From NCBI GenBank assembly GCA_029204225.1, contig CM055100.1, positions 57,362,345 through 57,424,344 on the forward strand: a stretch of 62,000 nucleotides of DNA, written 5' to 3'. Shown here one piece after another: positions 9,288 to 20,904 of this stretch. Each line of letters opens with the position of its first letter. The stretch's first letter is position 1. Position numbers and translations under genes: made by a program. The DNA is from Diphasiastrum complanatum (taxonomy: Eukaryota > Streptophyta > Lycopodiopsida > Lycopodiales > Lycopodiaceae). The notes under the pieces were generated by a model. The model saw only the letters and a program-made list of their open reading frames with translations. It made no database searches and had not been told where the DNA came from.

Positions 9288-12200
9288 TCAGGTTTCCTCC
9301 TCTTCTGATTTGCCCCTCCACCTGACTAAAAATTCCCGAAGCACTCTACTCCGTAGAGTTCTCTGCCGACTATTAACAATCACCTCAGGTTCAGGTGGTC
9401 CACTCACGGACTCATCATGGAGAAGTTCCACTAGATCTTCCATAGGGACTAGGGTCTCCCCAACCCCCAACGAGGGTTTCAACTTACTAACGTGGAAAAC
9501 AGGATGAATTCCAACATTAGCTGGAAGGTCTAGTTTGTATGCGACCTTGTTTATCACTTGGATAACCTTAAAAGGATCGCAATACCTAGGCGCCAACTTT
9601 GCACACTTAATAATTTTCAAGCCCCTAGAGTGACTAGGGACTCTCAAAAACACCCAGTCGTAGACCATGAATACCTTGTGCTTTCGAGATAGATCAGCAT
9701 AGTGCCTTGCCCTGTCTTGGGCACTTCTTATGCTATCTTTAGCCAGTTGTAACATTTCTTGCATATCCGCAAGAAAATCAGCTGCGGCTTGCACCCGTAG
9801 GTTTTTCATGCCAACACTAATTGGTGATCGAGGTTGAAAACCATACATAAGCATGAAAGGGCTGAATCCGGTCGCTGAATGTTTTGCACTGTTATATGCA
9901 AATTCCACTAGTGGAAGGTACTGTTCCCAATCAGACTGCCGATGGCCCACATATGCTCGAAGCATATCCTCCATCGTCTGATTGGTCCTTTCCGTTTGAC
10001 CGTCTGATTCCGGATGATCTGTAGAACTCAAACTTAAAGTTGTTTCCATTTTTTCAAATACTACTTGCCAAAAATTCCAGTGAATTTTGGGTCAAGGTCA
10101 CTGACAATATCACAAGGCAGCCCGTATAGTCGAAAAAGCTTCTCAACAAATAGTTGAGCTAGTCTGAAGCTTTAACAGTAGTTTTCGTTGGGATAAATTG
10201 AGCAAACTTCGTAAGTCTGTCAACAATGACCCAAACCGAATCGTGGCCCTTCTCTGTACGTGGAAGCCCGACCACAAAATCCTTAGATATACTTTCTCAC
10301 TTTTCGGTAAGAATATCTAAAGGATGTAATAGGCCACTAGCTTTTAGCCTCTCTGCTTTATTTAACTGGCACTGAGTACATTTAAGTACATAGGCCTCTA
10401 CCTGACTTTTCATCTTAGGCCACCAAAATTGCCTTCGAACTAAGTCAAGTGTTCTTTGTATACTCGGATGTCCTGCGCATGGACTATCATGACACTCATG
10501 CAAGATTTGGGCCCTTACAGTGTCATTCTCCGGTACACATACCTTTCCTTTACAAAACAAAATCTTGTTTCAAATTAGGAAATCCGTTTCAGCCTTTCCC
10601 TGATTCGAGGAATCTTGCAAACCTGAATTGACCCCTGAAAGTACTTGTTGCCAATACTTTCCAAAAAAAAGATTGGACTCATATAGTCCTTGAAGAGACT
10701 GAAACAACTCCGGTTCTATGACAGTAAAGCACAACTGATTAATAACCGGTACCAACTCAAAGCATCCGCTAGAGTATTTTGACTTCCTTTACAATAACGT
10801 ATAGAAAAGTCAAAGACTTGCATCAGCTCAGCCCATCTAGCTTGCCTCCCCTTTAAATCTGTAGCATCACATAAATATCGAAGAGTTTGATGATCCGTCA
10901 AAACTTCAAATCTGGCTCCATACAAATAATGTCGTCAAATTTTCAAGGAATGAACAATTGCAAACAGTTCCTTCTCATAGGTACAATACCTAGACTGAGC
11001 AGGATTGAGTTTCTTGCTTTCATAAGCCAGAAGATGTCCATCCTGCATCAAAACAGCTCCAATAGCATAATCACTGGCATCGGTCCTAACCACAAAAGTC
11101 TTAATAGGATCGTCAATTATTAGTATTGGTGCCAAAGTGACACTTTTCTTAAGCAACTCAAAACCTCCGTCCACACCACTAGTGGACTCTTAGCCCTCCG
11201 ACTTAGCTTCTTATAGCCTTTCAAGCCCTGGGTAAGGGGAAATGCCAATCGAGCAAATTGGGGAATATGCCGACGGAAAAATCCCACAAACCCCAAGAAA
11301 GACTTGATTTTCCAAACTGTGGTGAGAATAGGCCAATCAATAACCCTCTGGATACGATCAGCCTCAATCTCCACCCCCTGTTCGGAAATCTTTTGCCCCA
11401 AGTAGGACGATTTCTTAGCAAAAAAGTCACACTTGAACTCCTTGGCAAAGAGCTTTTCCCTTCTTAGAATGTCCAAGACAATCCTAAGATGCTCTTTATG
11501 TTCCGCCAAAGTCTTACTGAACACTAGAATATCATCTAGGAATACCACTATGAATCTTTCCAAATATGGCCTGAACAAATCGTTCATCATTTGTTGGAAA
11601 GTTGTCAGTGCATTGGTCAAACCAAAAGGCAACACCAAAAATTTGTAGTGACCAAAGCGAGTTTGAAATCCGGTTTTTGGTATATCTTCTGCCTTAATGC
11701 GTATCTGATGGTATCCCGATCTTAGATCTATCTTGGTAAAGTACCCAGCACCACCAAGATAGTCTATTAGATCATCCATCCATGGCAGTGGATATCTATT
11801 CTTAACGGTTACCTTGTTCAAGTTCTTATAGTCGACGCAAAACCTTATAGTCCCATCCTTCTTGGCCACCAGAACCACTGGTGATGCCCAAGAAGACTTA
11901 CGAGGTTGTACCCACCCCTTTTTCAAGGAGACTTACCTCAGCCTCTTCCGATGCACTCATCCTATAAGGACGTCGTGCAATTGGAATTGCTCCAGGTATT
12001 AGGTCAATTTTATGATCAACTGTCCTTTCTGGTGGTAAACCTACATGAAGGTCTAAAAAAGCATCATTGAATTCTTGCCTAAGTTCATTATAGGCTTCAA
12101 ATTCACTAGTGTTCTCACTAGGTATATTCATGGCATTTATGTTAAGTTCTTCATCATTGCAGCAAATGATATCATTATGAAAACATAAATAAACTTTAAA

Positions 12201-12371
12201 ATCAGAATTCTTCATAATAGAAGTAAGTTCCTGTTTAGAATAAGGGTTAACATTTTTAGTGTCAACACTTAAACTAGCCTTGATCTTAATTAAAGAATTT
12301 TCATGCATAAAAGATAAAGATTTCTCAACAAAATCAATTCTCAATGATTTGTTCTTATCAAAATGCGATCG
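9288..12371 (-). pseudogene. Gypsy pol: RT, RNase H, integrase, chromodomain
   Basis: Order on the minus strand: an acidic linker, RT (WASPVVLVAKKDGTIRFCVDY, KIDLRSGYHQI, VLPFGLTNA, catalytic VVFLDDILVFS), RNase H (VVRTDASDYAIGAVL, YEKELFAIVHSLKI, LTDHQTLRY), the HHCC zinc finger of integrase (HECHDSPCAGHPS with KCTQCQ), catalytic blocks (DFVVGLP, VSDLDPKF, SDGQTERTNQ) and a chromodomain near 9290-9400 (PEVIVNSR, REFLVRWRGK). Lesions: frameshifts near 11920, 11155 and 10750; TGA stops at 10935-10937, 10570-10572, 10297-10299 and 9288-9290; another stop near 10160. Three of the TGAs (10935, 10297, 9288) replace a conserved Trp and the fourth probably does. A chromodomain usually guides insertion to heterochromatin. 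Confidence 0.9.
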
Positions 12372-13622
12372 TTACCCAAGAACGATATCTACATTAGCTA
12401 ATTGAACAACTTGGAATTCTAGTTTTTCATAAAAATCCTGAATGTGCAATTCTACATCAAGAACAATAAAATCCATCAAATCGAAATTACTTCCAGATGC
12501 CATTGTCACACGATATTTTTTCTCACTTTTTCTAATAGGAAGGTTTAGCGTCTGCACCAGATTTACATTAATAAAGTTACGAGTGGATCCTGTGTCAAAA
12601 AGAACATTAACAACTTGATCATTAACTTTACCTTTAATGCAAATAAGGTCAGTAGGACCAAAAACTAAAGAACTAAGGAAAGAAACATCCATCTCATTAC
12701 TTCGAGATAGATTACCTGAGGTTGAAGCTTGTTTTTTGACGCAATCACGTGCAAGGTGACCCTCGCCATTGCACTTGAAGCACAGGTTCTTCTTACGAGC
12801 TTCAACTTTATCATTGCCACCATGATAGTTTTTAAAGTTTTTCTTGGTTTTATTAGGATGGTTGGAAATGGGATGTGTTTCATTAACAACTTCCCTATCC
12901 TTCCTCATAAATTGAAAACTTTTTTTCTGCTCATTAGGCTGTTGACCCCTAGGTGGCTTAGGTGTGTTATCAAAGTATTTTGTAGCCCTAATAGCATCTT
13001 CTAGGGTTTTTGGATGGTTCCTACAAACATCCACTTGATAATCTTTTGATAACCCATCAATAAACATTAACATTTGTACCTTAGGTGGAATATCACTATA
13101 AAGTGGATTCAGGTACTCATGAAAATCTTGAATAAATTGTTCCAAACCTTTATTCATGGTTAGATGACTCAGCTTTTGGAAGTGTTCATAGTCATCTAAT
13201 AGTGGTAGAAAATAATCCCTAAGAAGCTTGCAAAAATCATCCCATGTACAAGGTTGATTGCCCTTTGCAACTAAGTCATCCCACCAAACTAAGGCTCTTC
13301 CTTCAAGGAACATGGTGACAATGGATAACTTCTCAGATTCAGGGAATTGGTTCATGGCAAAGTATTTGTTCCAACCATTTAGCCAAGAACTTACCACTTG
13401 TAAGTTCCTATCTTTCTTCTCCCCCTTAAACACTTTTACAGGAGGTGGAACTACACGCTTCTTCTGATTGGCTAACCTAGACTCCAAGTCTTGGTTTATT
13501 TAATTAGTTTCAAGAAGTTGCTTATTAGTGGCTTGAATTTGTTGGTATAAAAGTTCAAGAGCATGTGCCACATTGGATGGGTTTGATAGATCAAATGTTG
13601 GGTTTTCATTGGTTTGATCCAT
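12372..13622 (-). pseudogene. Gypsy gag-protease with one early stop
   Basis: From the ATG at 13622 the frame encodes Gag: a short helix-forming N-terminus (NVAHALELLYQQIQ), then a TAA at 13500-13502, then 370 residues without a stop. Retrotransposon gag motifs include FLEGRALVWWDDL, FCKLLRDYF and FHEYLNPLY. The zinc knuckle is CFKCNGEGHLARDC. The aspartic protease active site is VLFDTGSTRNFI, the usual DTGAT/S motif. The frame ends in DIVLG and a TAA at 12372-12374, after which the same frame continues into pol. Without the two TAA codons gag-pro would be one frame. It resembles gag-pro of plant chromoviruses, and only the stops argue against function. Confidence 0.85.
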
Positions 13623-14456
13623 TGGGGTTGCTTGTGTGTTTTCCTATTATGCAAATACACAACAAGTGCTCAAATTAACTTGATAGAAATGCTTCAATTG
13701 TTACATCCAATACAAATAAAAAGCATTTACTTCTATTCATTCAATCTTATTGTTTGTAAGCTCAATCCAAGCCTAGCCTACTATTTGCAAGCTTAATCCA
13801 AGCTTAAGAGGAAAACAACAACAAGCTACATTTGCCTTAATCAAAAGCAACAATGAAAACCAAATCTTTATGTAAACTTCAATTAACTAATCCACGCTAA
13901 TGTTTACATAAAAAACAGAATTTCAAAACTTGTTTTATGCACAAAGTTACACTACCATTCTCTTCCTACATTGTCATCTTCATGAAACTAGGAGATAGAA
14001 AGGTGTAACTAATGAAGTTTGAATGAAAACTTCACTTTTCAGATCTGATTTTCAGATTTACAGGTCTGAAAACAGAACTTCAAAATGAAAATCAAAACTT
14101 CAAAGACTTCATTTATGCAAAAAAAAACACTAGTTTTGATCAAAACACATAGCTAGAATCAATCTTTTTGCCAAAAAAAGTTTGTGTATGTAGAGGAAGA
14201 CTTCCTCTACCCATCCCACAAATCTTTTTTCAGAACTTTTAAAAACCCAAAGCCCACTTTAAAACTTCTCTAACATGATAAAAAATCAGCCCCTAATCAA
14301 TTCTATAAGCATCACTACTCTCTTCCAAAGAGAACTAGATTCATTGGATACAGCTTCCTACAACTAGAAAAGCCTATAATCTTCTCCCCAAAAAAATTTA
14401 GTTGGTGATCTTAATAGAACTTGAAGAAGGTTAGAAAGGTTACCATCCTTTGTCTA
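13623..14456 (-). other. 5' leader of the gypsy element
   Basis: This is the untranslated region between the primer site and the gag start. It is A/T-rich with no open frame of note and no recognisable domain. Confidence 0.6.
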
Positions 14457-14468
14457 GCTATGATACCA
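14457..14468 (-). promoter_or_regulatory. Primer-binding site of the gypsy element, imperfect
   Basis: The minus strand reads TGGTATCATAGC, one mismatch from the tRNA-iMet complement. Its first eight bases overlap the LTR end as defined by the alignment of the two LTRs. Confidence 0.6.
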
Positions 14469-15547
14469 CTTTTACAAGTAGAGGTGAGGAAGACCTCCAA
14501 ATCCAAGGTAGAACCTCCAAATGTCCTCCAAGCAACTTGCAAGCTTCAAGATGCTCCCCAACTCCAAGCTAGGATGCCTCCACCTGCAAGTAAGGATCTG
14601 CAAACCTCCAAGGATCTCTCCTCCACATGTGTCCCTACTCTTTAAACACAAAGATAGATAACAAGCTGGCCTCAAGTATTCACCACCCAACCATAGCTAG
14701 ATCCAAACTCCAAGCAAGACCTATGTAGTACCCCCTTGCTAACCATAAACAAATCACAAGCATACCACAACACTCCATAGCATTCTCAAGATCCAAACCC
14801 TACTTATGTCTCATACCATAAGCAAGATCCAAACCTCAAGCATACTACCACAAGAAAGCACTCTACACACTAGTAGCAACACTAGAGCATAAGCAAAGCA
14901 AACAAGAGAGATCTCTCCCTCCCAATGGGCGCCCTACTACCCTCATATAGATGGCCCATGGACCCTCCAATGCACTATGGAGTTCCATGCTCATCCAATG
15001 AGAGAGAGAGAAGCCTAGGGGAGTTAAAGAATCTCCAAGAGCCTCCATAGGCTTATGGAATGTCAAGAGACTCCTTCCATAACCTATGACTCCTTGAATG
15101 CCTTTTTTGTGGGAGTTGGGAACTCAATGGACACTTTAGAAGGGCGCCCTCCTACTAGGTCCCATTGCCCAAGTTGTGCAAGTATAATTTGGTCCTAGAC
15201 CAATAAAGTGATGTTGTTCAAGGTTGAGGCCCAAGGTTTAGAAAAATAGTCATCCAATGACTTTCTAACACCTCTCTAGGTTCCATACCTCCATCCAAGG
15301 TATAGACACCTACCTGCCCTTAACCAAGGACACTAGTACCTTAATCTAAGACACCTATCCTTAATACTAAGGGTACCCCTTATCCAAGGGTCACGTGACT
15401 CCATACCTCCAACTAAGGTATAGTCACTTGCTTGCCCTTATCCAAGGGCACATACCCTTAATCATAAGGGTACCTTGCCATTTAGCCCCCAACACTAAAT
15501 GGACTATTAGGGGTCTGAAGTACTACTAGTTACATAGGTATGTAACA
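14461..15547 (-). repeat. 5' LTR of the gypsy element
   Basis: It is 1087 bp and nearly identical to 8126-9212. Differences are scattered single-base changes with no length difference. The LTR should hold the promoter, but I see no strong TATA box. Confidence 0.9.
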
Positions 15548-17697
15548 ACGTCCATCTGGTGAATGTCTAGATCTTCTGCAACAACTATAGCCGATGAGGT
15601 ACGAATAGACTAATGCTTAACCACTGGACTAAAGGTCTTAATGTAGTCTATCCCATATACTTGTTCAAATCTTTTAACCACCAGTCTAGCTTTCCATTTG
15701 GATATTGATCCATCGAGATTAAGCTTTAGCTTGAAGATCCACTTAGAGAAGTGCTAGAGTAATTTTGCAGGTAGCAGACCATAGAGATCGCTTTTGCCCA
15801 AAAGGTTTGAGACAAATGCACGTTTACTATCATGGATTGTGCAGCTTCCAACAGTGTGCGGTTCTTCCGTTTAGCTACTTTGTTCTATTGTGGAGTGTAG
15901 CTCATAGTAAACTGATGGTGCACACCACATGAAGATAGGTAGTCCTTCATTTCATTTGATAAGTACTCCCCCCCTGAATCAGACCGTAGGGCCTTGATCC
16001 TCTGACCAATTTGATTCTCAGCGTATTGCTTGAAACCTTTTTAGCAACTAAATGCTTCTGATTTATTCTTTATGAGCATGACTCTGGTAAATCGGGAGTA
16101 GTCATCAATGAATGTAATAAAATATAGAGCTTGACCCAATGAAGGTACACTCATAGGACCACATAAGTCACTGTGTATCAGTGACAAAATGGACTTCGCC
16201 CTTTTGGCTTGTCCTCTTGGAAATCTAGTTCTAGTTTGTTTTCCTAGTAAGCAATTTTCACAGACAGATTGATTAGATATAGTAACATCGTTTATATTCA
16301 TGTCCTTGACCATTTTGTTATGATGCATATACAAGATTGAACGCATTTATAGATGACCTAATATTTAATGCCATAAATTAGCATCTAAATCGCTCATAGA
16401 AATTGCAAAATTGTGAGTCAGTATATACGATTTTCTTCTCTGTAAGCAGAGAGGATTTCTTTTGAATTCTCATCTAAAATAGTACATCGATTGGCAGTGA
16501 ACAAAGCTCTATAGCCCTTATTTGTGATCTTGCTAATAGACAATAGGTTCTTTGTTACTACTTGGGTACATAAAGTACACCATTAGGCTGCCTAGTGATT
16601 TTCTCAAAGAATTGTAGTCGGATAGAGCCTTGGCCTTCGACTTGATGTGAACTGGAGTCACCAAAGAGTATATACTTTGGTTCTGTAGCTATGAGTGTAG
16701 AGAAGAGGCCTTTGCATGGCGTCATGTCCTGAGAAGCACATGAATCGAGATACCATTGATGGGCATCTCTACTGGGTTGATCTTGTACCATCAAAGCTTT
16801 ATCGTCATCTTGTGAACCTATGACTGTGTCAGAGTTGCCTTCTTGCTGCCACTGCATCCTTTTTCTCGCTTCATTACGACAATCTTTGATGTCGTGGTTG
16901 GTTCTTTTGCAGTATTTGCAAAATAGCTTGGTCTTGGACGAGGATTGATTGTGTTGTTGTTGTTGTGGTTGCAATGCTATTGGCTATTTAGCCTTTGTCT
17001 TCTTATCTTTGAAGCCTTTCTTCTTCTTAGATTGCTGCTTGTTTGAGTAGAGTGCCATGGATTTGGTACTCATTGTCGTAGACAAGCTCTTCCTCCTAAC
17101 TTCTTCCTGCAATAGACTTGCTGTCAATTTTTGGAGAGACAGCGCAGGAGTATTGCTAAGAAGCAACACTAAATTGTCGTAGGAGGATGGAAGACTGGCA
17201 AGAAGAGACATGGTAGAGTCTTCTTCTGAGATAGGCGATCCTATTGTAGCCAGTTGGTTTAGCAACTGTTTGAACTCATTTAGATGGTCACTGACTGAGG
17301 TGCCTTCACTCATTCTGAGTGTCAGTACCTTCTTCCTCAAGAAGAGACGAGTGGAAACATCTGAGGTCTCGTAGATGCTTGTAAGTGTATCCCACGCTTC
17401 TTTGGAGGTGGTGCAATTGGATACATGAGCGATTTGAGTGTCCTTTAGGTTTAGAGATACAATGGCAAGAGCCTTGCCATCCTTTGCTTCCCAAGCTGGA
17501 AGTTGTTCAGGTTCTGCCGGTTTGGCTATTGAACCTGTTATAGAAAATTGAATTTTTTTTTTAATGTCTTCAGGACAATAACTCAAGAAATTTAATTTAG
17601 CTGGAAGTTGTTCAAGTCTGCCGGTTTGGCTATTGGACCTTTTATTTTTAATGTCTTCAGGACAATAAGTCAAGAAATTTAATTTGAAAGACTTCAA
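15548..17697 (-). pseudogene. Copia gag-protease-integrase-RT N-terminus, other half of 7499-8117
   Basis: From the gag end at 17697 downward: gag with SLNLKDTQIAHVS, AWDTLTSIYE, LFLRKKVLTLRMSEG, SLPSSYD; the zinc knuckle CKYCKRTNHDIKDC near 16900; the protease block WYLDSCASQDMT (usual DSGAS/TxH changed to DSCAS); pre-integrase ENCLLGKQTR; integrase HSDLCGPM, FIDDYSRF, then a frameshift into the SDSGG block and a decayed Glu block; and RT ending at DIHQMDV. Several stops and shifts occur in the integrase-RT region while gag is open. No LTR or primer site is visible upstream. The gag start carries a roughly 90-base tandem duplication (17497-17690). Confidence 0.85.
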
Positions 17698-18860
17698 AAA
17701 GTTAGAATAATAAAACCTTTTTCACAACAATTAGATTTTCATCAAAACCTAGTAATAGGATCTATGTGTGCTCGAAGACGTAAAACCTTGAGGAGCTACT
17801 TTAGTTTCAAGGTGAGTGAATCTACAACTTGAGAGAGAGCAACCTTGCACGTAAGGTGTCCTTAAGGTCTATGTCAATGTTCGGGATAGCCGACAAAGTA
17901 TACGAATGGAACTGGTGTCTTTCTCCGAAAAGCTATTTCATAAAAATGTATAGGAAATTGAGTTTCAAAAAACCTACAAATTTTCTTAAATGCAAGAAAT
18001 TTTACGTTTGTTGTTTTCATATGCACTAAATTTGTGTAGTAAAACAGGATGATCCTTATAAAACTTGAATTACATAGGTTTATTGAGTTCATAAAATAAT
18101 TTATTTTTGTAAATATTTAGTATTTTGCTAATGGCGAAAAATATGAGATGCAGGATCCATAAGGCAAAAAATTTCAAAAATTGACTTTACAAAAATGCAG
18201 GAAATTGGAAGGAACCAAAGAGGTTTTCCAAACACTGGCTTATGTGGGGGCGCACATGGTTGGATACGACCCTTAAGTATGGAGGATTCATATGCATGAC
18301 ACATGTCCCAATCTACCCATGGAAAGAGAGTGCATGAGGCATGAGCCCGTTTGAAAACTTTTTAATGCGGGAAGGAAAATTCGAGTGCGTGAAAGCTTTT
18401 TTGTGTGCTCGTTTGCATCTACTCATGTGGCAGGTAACGGTTTGCAGATGAGATGAGTAGGTAGCCCCTCTCCCCCCCCGAAAAAAATGTACTTAAGTGT
18501 GTTCATCGCCAAGTCAAGCAGCTCTTTTTAAAAAGCAAAATTCATGAATAGACGCACTGCATTGCTTTGGTTGCAGAGCATGGAGGTTGTTGCAGATCTG
18601 TGCATTAGAGGATAGGATCCTGGATAATGGCTTCATAGATTCCATGATAGGCTTGGCTTGTTAGTTTCCCAAGTAAGGTGTTTGCTTCCTCTTAATTGTG
18701 GTTGGAACGTTTAACGATTGTAAGCTTGCTCCTGCTACTGATGTCGACGGATAATATTCAGCTAGAAGCCCGCTAGAGCTGCACATAGACATTTTGAAAA
18801 TAGTAGGCTTATAGTAGTTCACAATTGATATTATTAAGTAGCCAATATAAGCTATCTAAA
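17698..18860. other. No gene seen
   Basis: No coding homology is visible. The part next to the copia gag may be its untranslated leader, but no primer-binding site or LTR end was found. The rest is A/T-rich unique-looking DNA. Confidence 0.4.
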
Positions 18861-18933
18861 GCCGCCCTAGCTCAGTCGGTAGAGCACAAGGCTCTTAACC
18901 TTGTGGTCGGGGGTTTGAGCCCCCCGAGCGACG
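18861..18933 (+). tRNA. tRNA-Lys(CUU), degenerate, probably a pseudogene
   Basis: The 73-base cloverleaf is clear: D arm GCTC/GAGC, anticodon stem CAAGG/CCTTG with loop CTCTTAA and anticodon CTT at 18894-18896, variable loop TGGTC, and T arm GGGGG/CCCCC. The internal promoters are TAGCTCAGTCGG (A box) and GGTTTGAGCCC (B box, consensus GGTTCGANTCC). The acceptor stem GCCGCCC pairs with GAGCGAC with two C-A mismatches, and the T loop has TTTGAGC for TTCGAGC, losing the conserved C56. All three changes are C-to-T or G-to-A. A run of seven T follows. It is not CCA-tailed. It may be a decaying copy or a weakly functional gene. Confidence 0.85.
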
Positions 18934-18939
18934 ATTAGC

Positions 18940-18946
18940 TTTTTTT
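18940..18946 (+). terminator. RNA polymerase III terminator
   Basis: Seven consecutive T begin 7 bases after the tRNA end, the usual position for Pol III termination. Confidence 0.75.
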
Positions 18947-18949
18947 ACA

Positions 18950-19970
18950 CTCTTCTTTTATGGAGAGGTAAACCTGACACGACACGAACAAAGCCTAGGT
19001 TCATTGTTAGTTATATTTATAGCTTTTCTTTTCTCAAATGAGGTTTTCAATGTTCTCTCTTTATGCAAAGACAAGGTAGGATTTATGGTTCCTGTCCACA
19101 TGCTTTCAACTTTTAGTTTTTAGCCTTGCCTAGAAGCAAAGGCAAGTTCATGTGTTGATGATTCTAATAAAGCTAATGTCAAAAGGAAGTGTCCAAGAGT
19201 TTTAAAATTTTTTGACATTGCCTTGCAAAAGACAATACTATGTGTTCAAGTTGGTCTATGGAGATTTTGCAAAAGTCAACTTTAAAGAGAATGTGTAAAG
19301 GTATGTGCACGCAAATTGCTTTGCCACATTGTTAAAGACTTTATTGCAAGAACTAAATGGAGTTTTATCTGCAAGTTGTAAATAGCAAAAAGTTCGTTTC
19401 CCTTTACTTTCCTTGCATGCATGCCCACACTTTGAATACAACTTCATGCAAGTCATAAATAGCAAATATTTGGGTCTTTGTCTTTTTCCCGCATGCATGC
19501 ATTAATAGGCTCTTAATCTACATAATGCACCAACATCATCACCAAGAACAATAATCAAATAAATATTATCTATTTGTATTCAGAAAATCATTTCATATAC
19601 AGTCTTGTATTGTTGTCATATATCTATTCATGCACACTCAACAAGTTTTGAATTAAAGTTCAATCTTTAGGCAAAAAAAGGGAACACTAGCCATTTTGTC
19701 CTGGTTCAAAGACAACTACAATTTGAAATTAGCTAATTAACTTGCCTTCAACCTTAGACACTCAATTTGTTACAATGCCTTTGTGCTATACAGCAAAGTT
19801 TATGTTTATAGGTGTACTTTATAATCTAAATATACATTCACAAGTATGCATTCATGATGTCCTTAGAACAATTGTGCATGACAACATGAGCATGCAATGT
19901 CAAACTTGCATGTTCTTTGCTTTAAATACTCTCTCACAATCATGCATGACTCAAGCATGTGAGGGGGCCA
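18950..19970. other. No gene seen
   Basis: Short open frames occur on both strands, but none resembles a known protein. The end, with ATGCATG-rich stretches, leads into a cluster of primer-site-like motifs. Confidence 0.4.
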
Positions 19971-19976
19971 CTTGAT

Positions 19977-20103
19977 GCTCTGATACCACTGTTGTGGATT
20001 GGACGACTTGATGCTCTGAAACCACTGTTGGGAAAGTCCTGTTAGCGATTGTTTGCTTTGATACCACTGATGGGGATTGTGTTCTCCAATTGCTCTGATA
20101 CAA
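19977..20103 (-). repeat. Four tandem primer-binding-site-like motifs
   Basis: The motif GCTCTGATACCA (minus strand TGGTATCAGAGC) occurs at 19977-19988, with variants at 20013-20024 (GCTCTGAAACCA), 20055-20066 (GCTTTGATACCA) and 20092-20103 (GCTCTGATACAA). The first three are followed by CTG(T/A)TG. The spacing of 36-42 bases is too short for normal LTR elements. Confidence 0.6.
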
Positions 20104-20620
20104 ACGGGATAGTCGAACAATCAGGACTCACCAATGTAGAGCTCAGATGGAGTCAATCTGTTGGAGAAGCTACTGCTTCATTCCTCGATCAAGCATCCTC
20201 CGAACTACAGATTGCTACTGCATATCTGATAATGAATCTATGAACAGTAGATAATGTTTAATAACAACGGGAGTATATCTACTGCAAGCAAGCATCATTC
20301 AAAGATTCATAGATTGTGCACACGTTGTGAGCAGAAAGATTGTAACTCGTCTCTATTATCACTCTATTATCAAAATCGAGATTACATCAACAATTTCTTG
20401 AGTGTTGTCTGTTTCCCATATCAATGCGTCGTCGCAAGAGAGGTGGTCTCTCTCACGAGTGAACTGGCTACTGCTAATTCTCTATATCTTCTTCTGTGTC
20501 TGCTACTACATGACACTATGTGTCGTCTTTCTGACTAACCAATTTTATATGTCGTCTCTCACGCTGATCCAGCACATATACTTTGTCAGGTGAGATTAAA
20601 AGATTTTGATTAGCTAAGTT
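20104..20620 (-). repeat. Probable LTR next to the copia RT fragment at 20905-21656
   Basis: This non-coding segment lies between the primer-site cluster and a minus-strand copia pol end. The order on the minus strand is pol end and then this sequence, so it may be the 3' LTR of that element. No second copy is present. Confidence 0.35.
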
Positions 20621-20904
20621 TAAGCTAACTACGTCTTTGTTAACGTTGCATGGTGGCGGTGGAGCATGATAGTTTAAACCTTCACGCCCGATTAGCTGAG
20701 GTCCGATAGTTCATCCATGCCCAATAACTCGTCTTGGCCTTGGCTTGTGGATGCCCAATTTGTCGGTGTCGTCCTCATCCAATATGTCGACCAAATATGC
20801 AGATTGTGTAGAAAATCTAGTTCAAAACTGCAGTAGTAAAAAATGCAAGGAAAATACTAAGGCTTTAAAGGTAGAAACATAAAAGGTTTCTTCAGCTCCC
20901 TCTT

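Larger units (their letters stand above)
8126..15547 (-). mobile_element. Chromodomain Ty3/gypsy retrotransposon, complete but with broken genes
   Basis: This 7.4-kb element has identical-length LTRs (1087 bp), gag, protease, reverse transcriptase, RNase H, integrase and a C-terminal chromodomain in the Ty3/gypsy order. A polypurine tract precedes the 3' LTR and a primer-site-like sequence follows the 5' LTR. The two LTRs differ at only about 15-16 positions by eye (about 98.5 percent identical), making it the youngest retroelement here. Even so, gag-pol has at least six stops and several frameshifts. It is inserted in a copia RT gene. Flanking 5-mers are AGCTC (8121-8125) and ACGTC (15548-15552), only a partial match. 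Confidence 0.9.
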
